64,000 nucleotides of DNA from Pseudomonas flavescens (GTDB taxonomy: Bacteria; Pseudomonadota; Gammaproteobacteria; Pseudomonadales; Pseudomonadaceae): positions 1,736,001 to 1,800,000 of the forward strand of contig NZ_JACBYV010000001.1 of the NCBI RefSeq assembly GCF_013408425.1, written 5' to 3'. The position numbers and the translations under genes were made by a program. The first letter of the stretch is position 1, and every line of letters begins with the position of its first letter. The notes under the pieces were generated by a model. That model searched no databases. It was not told where the DNA came from and saw nothing but the letters and a program-made list of their open reading frames with translations. Positions 35,131 to 42,934 of the stretch are shown in pieces.

Positions 35131-36464
35131 TGGCCCGGCAACTGCACCTGGCGCTGTTCGTCAGCCATGCCGGCAGCCACCTTGCGGGCTGGCGCCTGCC
35201 CGAAGCGGAAGTCGGCAATGCGTTGGACATCCGCTATTACCAGCGCCTGGCCCAACAGGCCGAAGCCGCCAAACTGGACATGCTGTTCGTGGCCGACAAG
35301 CTGGCCCTGGACGACATCCATGGCGGCTCCTTCGATGCCGCCGTGACCTGGCGACCGAGCGGTTCGCCCGAGCCCCTGGCGCTGCTCTCGGCGCTCAGCG
35401 TGCTGACATCGCACATCGGCCTCGGTGCGACCATTTCCACCAGCTATCACCAGCCGTTCCATGTCGCCCGTCAGTTCGCCACGCTGGATCATTTCAGCGG
35501 CGGCCGCGCGGCCTGGAATGCGGTGACCTCGGTGAACGATGGCGAGGCCCGCAACTTCGGTCTGGATGAGCATCTCGGCCACGCCGAGCGCTACACCAAG
35601 GCCAGCGAGTTTCTCGATGTGGTGCGCACCCTCTGGGATACCTGGGAAAACGATGCGCTGCTGGTCGACAAGGCCAGTGGCCGCTATGCCGATGCCAGCA
35701 AGCTGCATTACGCCAACCACCAGGGCGACTGGTTCAAGGTACGCGGCCCGCTCAATCTGCCGCGCCCGCCCCAGGGGCACCCGGTGCTGATCCAGGCCGG
35801 CGTGTCGCCGGCCTTTCAGTCGCTGGCGGCGCGCAACGCCGAGGTGGTCTTCCCGGTGCAGTCGACGCTGGAAAAGGCCAGAGCGTTCTACCGCGAATTC
35901 AAGGAGCAGGTGGTCGCCGCCGGCCGCCAGCCCGATGACGTCAAGGTGCTGCCCGGCCTCTATCCGATCATCGCCGACAGCGATGAACAGGCCCACGCCC
36001 TGGCCGCCGAACTGGACGAGCAGATCCTGCCCATCGCCGGCCTGGCATTCATGTCGGCGAGCATGAACTACGACCTGGCCAGGCATGACCCCAAGGCGCT
36101 GGTGCCGGATATCCGCGAGCACATCCGCGGCAGCAAGGGGCGCTTCGACGTGGTGATCGGCAATGCCATCGAAGCCGGCTGGACACTCGAACAGTTGGGC
36201 CGCTGGTACGCATCGAGCCTGGCGTTCGCCAAGTTCATCGGTTCACCGCAGACGGTCGCCGAGCAGATCCAGCAGTGGTTCGAACTGGAGGCTGCGGACG
36301 GATTCGTGGTGATGCCGCCCTACATGCCAGGCGGCGCCGAGCGCTTTCTCGATCAGGTGGTGCCCGAGCTGCAGCGGCGTGGAATCTTCCGTACCGACTA
36401 CCAGGGCAGCACCCTGCGCGAGCACCTCGGATTGCGCACCCCGGTTAATAGATTTAGAAAATAA
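35130..36464 (+). CDS. LLM-class FMN-dependent monooxygenase, NtaA family
   Basis: The protein has 444 residues, starting inside the stop of the dioxygenase gene (TGATG at 35128-35132); the longer upstream frame is not coding. Blocks include LHLALFVSHAGSHLAGWRLP, HFSGGRAAWNAVTSVNDG and GPLNLPRPPQGHPVLIQAG. The overlap means it is co-translated with the dioxygenase, which is a distinctive pairing of two desulfurising chemistries. AT-rich sequence and the start of the next transcription region follow the gene. Confidence 0.92.
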   Translation: MARQLHLALFVSHAGSHLAGWRLPEAEVGNALDIRYYQRLAQQAEAAKLDMLFVADKLALDDIHGGSFDAAVTWRPSGSPEPLALLSALSVLTSHIGLGATISTSYHQPFHVARQFATLDHFSGGRAAWNAVTSVNDGEARNFGLDEHLGHAERYTKASEFLDVVRTLWDTWENDALLVDKASGRYADASKLHYANHQGDWFKVRGPLNLPRPPQGHPVLIQAGVSPAFQSLAARNAEVVFPVQSTLEKARAFYREFKEQVVAAGRQPDDVKVLPGLYPIIADSDEQAHALAAELDEQILPIAGLAFMSASMNYDLARHDPKALVPDIREHIRGSKGRFDVVIGNAIEAGWTLEQLGRWYASSLAFAKFIGSPQTVAEQIQQWFELEAADGFVVMPPYMPGGAERFLDQVVPELQRRGIFRTDYQGSTLREHLGLRTPVNRFRK

Positions 36465-36595
36465 CATAAGCATATTTTTATACGTTCTTTGCATATTCAA
36501 AAGGCCTTTCCTAGTATCCGTCCATTGCCTTGACGTGCATCCAGAGGCCGCGCCAATCAACGCGGCACCCACCGAACAGACAGGAGTTCCCCGCA

Positions 36596-37702
36596 ATGAG
36601 TCTCGAATTTATCGGCCTGATTGGCCCGCAGGAAGGCAGTGAATCGCAAGCGGCCCGTGGCCCCGCCGTCGACATCGAGTTCATCAAGGCATTCGCCCAG
36701 GCTCAGGAGTACGGTGGCTTCGACAAGGCACTGCTGGCGGTCAACACCAGCGCGGCGGATTCGATGATTCTGGCCAGCTATGTCGCCGCCGTGACCGACA
36801 AGCTCGGCCTGCTGGTCGCGCACCGTCCGGGCTTCCAGGCGCCAACCTTCGCCGCCCGGCAGTTCGCCACCCTCGACCACCTCAGCCGTGGCCGTGCCTC
36901 GATCAACGTGATCACCGGTGGCGACAGCGGTGACCTGCAGCGCGATGGTGACTTCCTCGACAAGGACGCCCGCTATGCGCGCACCGAGGAGTATCTGGAT
37001 ATCTTGCGCAAGGTCTGGACGAGCACCGAGCCCTTCGATCATCAGGGCGAGCACTACCGTATCGAAGACAATCTGACGCTGGTCAAGCCGGTTCAGAAGC
37101 CTCACGTCCCGGTCTACTTTTCCGGCGCATCCGACGCTGCGGTGGAAGTCGCCGCCAAGCACGCCGACGTGTACATGATGTGGGGCGAGCCACTGGAACA
37201 GGTCCGTGAGCGCATCGCCAAGGTGCGCAAGGCCGCGGCCAAATACGGCCGCGAAAAGCATATCCGCTTCAGCCTGTCGCTACGGCCGATCCTCGGTGCC
37301 ACCGAAGATGAAGCCTGGGCCCGCGCCGAGCGCATCCTGGCCGATGCCCGTGAACTGATTCATCTGCGCCAAGGCAAACGTCGCGACAAGAACTTCGGTA
37401 CCAGCAATTCGGGCTCTTCACGGCTGGTCGAGCTGGCGAGCCAACGCAAGGTGCACGACAAGCGCCTGTGGACCGAGATCGCCGCCCTGAGCGGCGGTGC
37501 CGGCAACTCCACCTCGCTGGTGGGCACACCGGATCAGGTCGCCGATGCGGCGCTGGACTACTACAACGCTGGCATCACCACCTTTCTGTTCCGTGGCTTC
37601 GAGCAACTGCGCGATGCGGCGGAATACGGCCAGGATCTGCTGCCACGCATTCGCGCCCTGGTCGAGCAGCAAGGCAGTGCGAAGAAAGTCCAGAACGCCT
37701 GA
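36596..37702 (+). CDS. SsuD-like alkanesulfonate monooxygenase (LLM class)
   Basis: The protein has 368 residues from the ATG at 36596, preceded by CAGGAG. Unlike its neighbours it belongs to the SsuD branch: ARQFATLDHLSRGRASINVI followed by TGGDSGDLQRDGDFL, and the C-terminal GGAGNSTSLVGTPDQVADAA. SsuD enzymes use reduced FMN and oxygen to release sulfite from alkanesulfonates. It is separated from the preceding gene by 131 AT-rich bases with a possible promoter and lies 15 bp before a hydroxyacid oxidase gene. Confidence 0.9.
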   Translation: MSLEFIGLIGPQEGSESQAARGPAVDIEFIKAFAQAQEYGGFDKALLAVNTSAADSMILASYVAAVTDKLGLLVAHRPGFQAPTFAARQFATLDHLSRGRASINVITGGDSGDLQRDGDFLDKDARYARTEEYLDILRKVWTSTEPFDHQGEHYRIEDNLTLVKPVQKPHVPVYFSGASDAAVEVAAKHADVYMMWGEPLEQVRERIAKVRKAAAKYGREKHIRFSLSLRPILGATEDEAWARAERILADARELIHLRQGKRRDKNFGTSNSGSSRLVELASQRKVHDKRLWTEIAALSGGAGNSTSLVGTPDQVADAALDYYNAGITTFLFRGFEQLRDAAEYGQDLLPRIRALVEQQGSAKKVQNA

Positions 37703-37717
37703 GCAGGAATCACCACG

Positions 37718-38914
37718 ATGCCGCCAAGCAGACGCGACACCCTGGGGATGCTCACTGGAGGTGCCGCCCTGTTGGCGGCACAGTCGGCACTGGGCTCCGA
37801 GCACTCGCCACTCAAAGAAAGCCCACGCCGCGTGAAAGACTCATCGACTCCCCGGCAAGCGCCGAAAACCTACAACCTTTTGGAGCTGGAAGCGCTCGCA
37901 TCAGAGGTCATTCCTCGCCCGGCCTTCGATTACATCGCACGGGGCGCCGGTGACGAGCAGACCTTGCGGGAGAACCGCACGGCATTCTCCCGAGCCTTCC
38001 TCGACCAGCGCATCCTGACCGGCAAGACGGTCAAGAGCCTGGAGACGAAAATCCTCGGCAGCCCACTACGTGCACCTGTCGTAGTGTCCGCGATGGCAGC
38101 GCACGGTCTGGCGCACCCATCGGCAGAATCCGGCACGGCAAAAGGCGCCGCTGCTTATGGAACACTGCTGGGTGTCAGCACCGTCTCGACCCAGAACCTC
38201 GAGCAAGTTGCCTCGGCCAGCAACGGTGACAAGTGGTTCCAGTGCTACCTGACGCGCGACAGCGGCTTCAACCGCGAACTGCTGCAACGCGCGCACGCGG
38301 CGGGTTACAAAGCCATCGTCCTGACTGCAGACGTGACGGTCGGCGGTAACCGCGAGCAGGACCGGCGCAATAACCTGCGCATGCCAACCCCCGGCAACTT
38401 TCTAGATACCAGTAATCGACCTCGTAAGATCGAGTTCGCGTTCGACAGCAGTATTGGCCTGGACAGCCTGGATTTCGTGCGCGAGCACAGTGGTGGTCTG
38501 CCGTTGATCGTCAAGGGCGTGACCACTGCGCTGGATGCGCGAGCGCTGCTGCAACACGGTGTCGATGCCATCCAGGTTTCCAACCACGGCGGCCGCCAGC
38601 TGGACGGTTCCCCGGCAGCGTTCGACTCATTGCAGCGAGTGGCCGCCGAGGTAAAGGGTCGCGTCCCGCTCATCTTCGACAGCGGCATCCGGCGCGGCCT
38701 CGATGTGTTCAAGGCCATCGCCGCCGGCGCTGATCTGGTCGCAGTCGGTCGTCCCGTGCTCTACGGCCTGGCCCTCAATGGCTCGCAAGGGGTGCAGTGG
38801 GTGCTCGAACAGCTCGAGCAGGAACTGCGCATCGTCATGCAACTTTCCGGCGCTGCCACGGTTGCCGACATCCGCACCACGCCTTTGCTGCACAAGCCGT
38901 TCTTCGACGCATGA
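37718..38914 (+). CDS. FMN-dependent alpha-hydroxyacid oxidase/dehydrogenase with Tat-like leader
   Basis: The protein has 398 residues. The N-terminus SRRDTLGMLTGGAALLAAQ resembles a twin-arginine signal; the catalytic domain starts around residue 50. The active-site block VSNHGGRQLDGSPA carries the family's catalytic His and Arg, and LIFDSGIRRGLDVFKAIAAGA is the FMN phosphate region. It probably oxidises an L-2-hydroxy acid to a 2-oxo acid. It lies in the same direction between an SsuD-like and an NtaA-like monooxygenase gene, so the hydroxy acid may be a desulfonation product. Confidence 0.87.
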   Translation: MPPSRRDTLGMLTGGAALLAAQSALGSEHSPLKESPRRVKDSSTPRQAPKTYNLLELEALASEVIPRPAFDYIARGAGDEQTLRENRTAFSRAFLDQRILTGKTVKSLETKILGSPLRAPVVVSAMAAHGLAHPSAESGTAKGAAAYGTLLGVSTVSTQNLEQVASASNGDKWFQCYLTRDSGFNRELLQRAHAAGYKAIVLTADVTVGGNREQDRRNNLRMPTPGNFLDTSNRPRKIEFAFDSSIGLDSLDFVREHSGGLPLIVKGVTTALDARALLQHGVDAIQVSNHGGRQLDGSPAAFDSLQRVAAEVKGRVPLIFDSGIRRGLDVFKAIAAGADLVAVGRPVLYGLALNGSQGVQWVLEQLEQELRIVMQLSGAATVADIRTTPLLHKPFFDA

Positions 38915-38995
38915 AGCGCAGCGCTGAGCGACTGCGCCAGCGCTATGCACCGTGGCAACCCTCACTCGCGACTGGCATGACCAGGGGATAACAGC

Positions 38996-40354
38996 ATGAC
39001 TCAACGACAACTGCATTTCGGCGCCATTCTCACGGGCGTTGGCACCAGCCAGCAGGAATGGCTGAACCCGGAAATTCCCGGCAACGCCAGCATCGACATC
39101 GACTGGTACAAGCAGCAGGCACGCGCTGCCGAGGCGGCCAGGTTCGATTTCGTGTTCATCGTCGACAGCCCCTACATCACGCCGGAATCGGCACCGCACT
39201 TTCTCAATCGCCTGGAGCCGCTGACGCTGCTCTCCGCCCTGGCCGGCGCCACCGAGCGGATCGGCCTGGTGGCCACGCTGACCACCTCCTACACCGAACC
39301 CTTCAACGTTGCGCGCCAGTTCGCCTCGCTGGACCAGATCAGCCATGGCCGCGCCGGCTGGAACGTGGTGACCACCGGCCTGGAGGGTGCGGCGGGCAAC
39401 TTTGGCCGCGAGCAGCATATCGACCACGGCGAGCGTTACCGGCGTGCCCACGAGCACGTTGCGGTAGTACAGGGTTTGTGGGACTCATACGAAGACGATG
39501 CCTTCCCACGCGACAAGGCCAGCAGGCGCTTTCTCGACCCGGCCAAACAGCACCGCCTGGATCATCAAGGCGAGTTCTTTTCGGTTACCGGCCCACTGAA
39601 CATCTCCCGCTCCCCTCAGGGGCAGCCGGTGATCTTCCAGGCGGGCGTGTCCGAATCCGGCCGCGGCCTGGCTGCCGCCATCGCCGAAGGCATCTTTGCT
39701 GGCGTGGACAACTTCGAGGATGCCCGCGAGTACTATGCGGACATCAAGCGGCGTACCGCCGAAGCCGGACGCAACCCCGATCATGTGCTGCTGTTCCCGG
39801 GTATCGAGCCGATCATCGCCGACACCGATGAGCAGGCCCAGGCCATCGAGCGTGAGCGCAAGGGCGAGCTGGACCTGCACAAGGCCCTGGTGCAACTGGG
39901 CCGCCCGTTCAACTACCACGATTTCAGCCAATACGAGCTGGACGCGCCCTTCCCCGATCTCGGCGACCTGGGCAGCAATGGCTATCGCGGCCACGCCGAA
40001 CGCATCAAGCGGGTGGCCCGTGAACAGCACCTGACGCTGCGCCAGACCGCGCTGCGCTTCGGCCAGCCCTACTCCAGCTTCGTCGGTTCGCCGCTCACGG
40101 TGGCCAACGAAATAGAGCGCTGGTTCCGCGAAGGCGCCGTGGACGGTTTCAACATCCATGTTGGCGCCCCCAGCGAATTCGCCCGTTTCACCGACGAAGT
40201 ACTGCCTATCCTGCGTGAGCGCGGTCTGTTCCGTGCCGATTACACGGCGCGCACGCTGCGTGGTCATCTCGGACTACCGGTACCCGGCAACCGCCATACC
40301 GCCAAGGACGCCAGCATCCAGCAGGCGCCGCGAGCGCAGGCCGTACCGGCCTGA
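38996..40354 (+). CDS. LLM-class FMN-dependent monooxygenase, NtaA/DmoA family
   Basis: The protein has 452 residues. Blocks are [55 protein letters not shown] and GPLNISRSPQGQPVIFQAG. It is very similar in design to the proteins at 26879 and 29601. It lies in the same direction as the hydroxyacid oxidase gene, 81 bp downstream. A long imperfect stem-loop follows the gene. The reductase partner is probably the protein at 52973. Confidence 0.92.
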   Translation: MTQRQLHFGAILTGVGTSQQEWLNPEIPGNASIDIDWYKQQARAAEAARFDFVFIVDSPYITPESAPHFLNRLEPLTLLSALAGATERIGLVATLTTSYTEPFNVARQFASLDQISHGRAGWNVVTTGLEGAAGNFGREQHIDHGERYRRAHEHVAVVQGLWDSYEDDAFPRDKASRRFLDPAKQHRLDHQGEFFSVTGPLNISRSPQGQPVIFQAGVSESGRGLAAAIAEGIFAGVDNFEDAREYYADIKRRTAEAGRNPDHVLLFPGIEPIIADTDEQAQAIERERKGELDLHKALVQLGRPFNYHDFSQYELDAPFPDLGDLGSNGYRGHAERIKRVAREQHLTLRQTALRFGQPYSSFVGSPLTVANEIERWFREGAVDGFNIHVGAPSEFARFTDEVLPILRERGLFRADYTARTLRGHLGLPVPGNRHTAKDASIQQAPRAQAVPA

Positions 40355-40366
40355 CAGCACGCCTTG

Positions 40367-40403
40367 GTCGACACGCTCCAGGCGCTGCTGTGGGCGTGTC
40401 GAC
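40367..40403 (+). terminator. Stem-loop after monooxygenase gene, weak terminator
   Basis: GTCGACACGC and GCGTGTCGAC pair perfectly across a 17-nt loop, and the flanking CCTTG/CAAGG extend the stem with one bulge. There is no T-run. Between here and 40587 there is no gene. Confidence 0.45.
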
Positions 40404-40587
40404 AAGGCCTTCATCGGCCTCGCGCAGCCCCACACTGCGATTCGATCACCTGCAACTCGATGGCGCTCTTCGAGGCTATTACCGTGCGCGCGAATTAATT
40501 CCTGGCGCTATTTCTGAACCAGGACCAGTGCACATATAAAATTCAAAATAAACATAACTATCCATAATGGTAATTAATTAAAAGAAT

Positions 40588-40620
40588 AATATGTTTAGAC
40601 CAAAACAGTATTTATCAAGC
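40588..40620 (+). promoter_or_regulatory. Shared AT-rich regulatory block 1, copy 4 (divergent)
   Basis: AATATGTTTAGACC, then CAGTATTTATCAAGC. It matches the other copies in GTTTAGA and in the TTT-ATCA end, with one extra base between them. It lies 30 nt before block 2 and about 195 bp before the aldolase gene at 40814. Confidence 0.5.
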
Positions 40621-40649
40621 CTGTTTAATTTCCGTAGATTTTAACCATT

Positions 40650-40672
40650 CCGACCCCTCACCCGGTGGAGGC
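40650..40672 (+). promoter_or_regulatory. Shared leader block 2, copy 3
   Basis: CCGACCCC, 6 nt, then GGTGGAGGC. A GTG inside it (40665) opens a 35-codon frame ending at 40772; an ATG at 40683 opens a two-codon frame. From 40673 to the aldolase start no other feature is visible. Confidence 0.5.
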
Positions 40673-40813
40673 TATCGACACGCATGACGTGACGACGAAG
40701 TCGGATAGTAACGTTGTACGCTCCGCTTCCCGTTATTGCTCTGCGTTCGATATACGGCGAGACGTTGAATGATCAACGCCCGCATAACCTGATCGAGCCT
40801 GAGACCCACCGAA

Positions 40814-41650
40814 ATGACCCGTCGCGAGATATTCCCGCCCGTTCACAGCATCCGCTCACTGCCCCACGACAATAACCGCCTGCTGTCCACCGAAGTGCCC
40901 AGGCTGTCCGATCCACACGCCGAGCGCCTGCACCGCAAACAGCGCCTCGCGGCCTCGTACCGGCTGTTCGCCGAGCTGGGTTTCGAAGTGGGAGTGGCCG
41001 GGCATTTCACGGCCCGCGACCCGATCGAAACCGACCATTACTGGATCAACCCACTGGGCGTACCGTTCTCGCAGATTCGTGTTTCCGACCTGCTGCGGGT
41101 CGATGGCGCAGGCCAGGTGGTCGAAGGCGACGGCCTGCTCAACACCAGCGCGCTGGATCTGCACTACGAGCTGCAGCGGGCACGCCCCGAGGTGGTCGGC
41201 ATCGCCCACCTGCATGGCTTTCATGGTCGCGTCTGGTCATCGTTCGGACGCCTGTTCGAGCCGATCACCGCCGAGTCTTCGGCGTTCATCGATGATCAGG
41301 TGATCTTCGCACGCAATGCTCTGCGCAGTGCCGATGGAGCGCTGGAGCAGGATCGCCAGATCGTCACCCGGTCATTCGTCGAGCACTTTGCCGCGAATAA
41401 CCTGCTGGTGTGGCAGAACCATGGCCTGTGGACCACAGGCGAAACCGTCGAGAGCGCCGCGTGGCGCTTCATCCAGGCCGATGACAGCGCCCGGGCACAC
41501 CTGCTGGCCTATGCTGCCGGGCAGCCGGTGGTGCCAGAAATCGACCCTGCCGACCGTGCCCCCAAGGCACGCCGTGAGTTCTTCGCCTGGGTGAACTTCC
41601 TGCCGCTATGGGATCGCATCATCCGCCAGCAACCAGACCTTCTGGACTGA
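40814..41650 (+). CDS. Class II aldolase/adducin family protein (module 2)
   Basis: The protein has 278 residues. Metal-ligand histidines fit IAHLHGFHG and LVWQNHGLWTTG, and the N-terminal helix region AASYRLFAELGFEVGVAGHF is typical of the family. It is a paralogue of the protein at 5455 but clearly diverged. It is the first gene after the composite leader and is followed 14 bp later by an SsuA-like binding protein gene. Aldol cleavage or epimerisation is expected; the substrate is unknown. Confidence 0.85.
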   Translation: MTRREIFPPVHSIRSLPHDNNRLLSTEVPRLSDPHAERLHRKQRLAASYRLFAELGFEVGVAGHFTARDPIETDHYWINPLGVPFSQIRVSDLLRVDGAGQVVEGDGLLNTSALDLHYELQRARPEVVGIAHLHGFHGRVWSSFGRLFEPITAESSAFIDDQVIFARNALRSADGALEQDRQIVTRSFVEHFAANNLLVWQNHGLWTTGETVESAAWRFIQADDSARAHLLAYAAGQPVVPEIDPADRAPKARREFFAWVNFLPLWDRIIRQQPDLLD

Positions 41651-41664
41651 GCGGGAGCCAGCAC

Positions 41665-42633
41665 ATGCCTACCATCAACCGTCGCTCCCTGCTGCGCAAT
41701 GGCGCCATTCTGGCTGCCGGCGGGCTGCTACCCGGCTGGGCTGCAGCCGATGACAGCCAGCCGCTGCGGGTCTGGCGCTACAAGGGCACCATCGCCTATT
41801 TCCTCGACGATGCTGGCCAGGCACAAGCGCCCTACCCTCTGGAATGGGTCGATATCGCCGGTGGCAACCTGGTGCTCGAAGCACTGACCAGCAACAGCCT
41901 CGACTACGCCTTCATGAGCGAAATCCCGCCGATCTTCGCCAGCATCGCCAAGGCTCCGCTGGCCCTGATCGCCAGCTACAGCGGCGACAACAACAAGACC
42001 GGCATCGTGGTGAAGAAGAACAGCGGCATCAGCCAGGTCAGTGACCTGCGTGGCAAACGTATCAGCTACGTGCGTGCCACCAACACGCACTATCTGGTAC
42101 TCAACATGCTGCGCCAGAACGGCCTGGCGCTGTCCGACGTACAGGCCATCCCGCTACCGGCCCAGGACGGCCTGAGTGCCTTCCAGAACGGCCATATCGA
42201 TGCACTGGTGACCGGTGGCATCAGCGCGATTCATGCCGAGGCCAACCTCGACGGCGTATTGCTGCAAAGCGCCGAGGGCTATTACTCGGGCAACTACCTG
42301 ATCTCCACGACCCGAACCGCCTTGGCCAAACCCGGTAAACGGGCAGCCATCGGTGATTTTCTGCTGCGTGAAAAAGCCGCCTGGGACTGGATCGAGAACC
42401 ACCCCGAACAGTGGGCATTGCGCAGTGAAACGCTCACCGGCATTCCCCGGGAGCTCTATTTGCAGCAATTCGAACAACGCAGCCAGCCGGCGCGAATAAG
42501 GCCCGTGGAAGATGCCGCCATAGAGGCCCAGCAGCAAGTTGCCGATGTGTTCTACGAGAGCGGCCTGATACGTCAGAAAGTCGATGTCCGCCCACTGTGG
42601 GACAAACAGTTCAGCGAACTATTGAGCGGCTGA
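41665..42633 (+). CDS. Sulfonate-type ABC solute-binding protein (SsuA-like), Tat-like leader
   Basis: The protein has 322 residues from the ATG at 41665, preceded by GGGAG. The leader contains NRRSLLRNGAILAAGGLL, which resembles a twin-arginine signal. The mature protein has the bilobal fold marks SLDYAFMSEIPPIFASIAK and SAFQNGHIDALVTGG. As at 28598, no permease or ATPase follows. The matching pair at 6266/7094 lacks a binding protein, so sharing is plausible. Confidence 0.85.
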   Translation: MPTINRRSLLRNGAILAAGGLLPGWAAADDSQPLRVWRYKGTIAYFLDDAGQAQAPYPLEWVDIAGGNLVLEALTSNSLDYAFMSEIPPIFASIAKAPLALIASYSGDNNKTGIVVKKNSGISQVSDLRGKRISYVRATNTHYLVLNMLRQNGLALSDVQAIPLPAQDGLSAFQNGHIDALVTGGISAIHAEANLDGVLLQSAEGYYSGNYLISTTRTALAKPGKRAAIGDFLLREKAAWDWIENHPEQWALRSETLTGIPRELYLQQFEQRSQPARIRPVEDAAIEAQQQVADVFYESGLIRQKVDVRPLWDKQFSELLSG

Positions 42634-42934
42634 ACATGAATAACGAACCCCACTCAACAGCATGAAAGAGCACCTGTTCTAACGATACCGAGCCCCCCAT
42701 CAGACACAACTGCCCATTCATTGAACGGCAACGCGTCAACGTTGCCGCGACGGCGCCCTGCTGCCTGCAAACAGCAACTAACAGTGCGCCAGCACGTGCA
42801 CCAGAACTATCAGGCAAGACCCTCAGGGCAAACCCGGGATTGTCTCCATCAGGACGAAACACGCCGTGCAGCGGAAAGCACGAATACCGGGCTCCCAGAT
42901 GCCTGAACAATTATCGAGAATGAGGGGCAAATGG
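42634..42934. other. Gap of 301 bp with a perfect hairpin
   Basis: No gene is seen between the binding-protein gene and the receptor. A perfect inverted repeat CGGCAACG-CGTCAA-CGTTGCCG lies at 42726-42747 without a following T-run. It might act in the receptor mRNA leader. Confidence 0.5.

Noticed and set aside
36465..36595. Possible sixth copy of regulatory block 1 before the SsuD-like gene
   Set aside because: ATTTAGAA is present near 36450 but overlaps the end of the previous gene, and the TTTCACA half is not found at the right distance.
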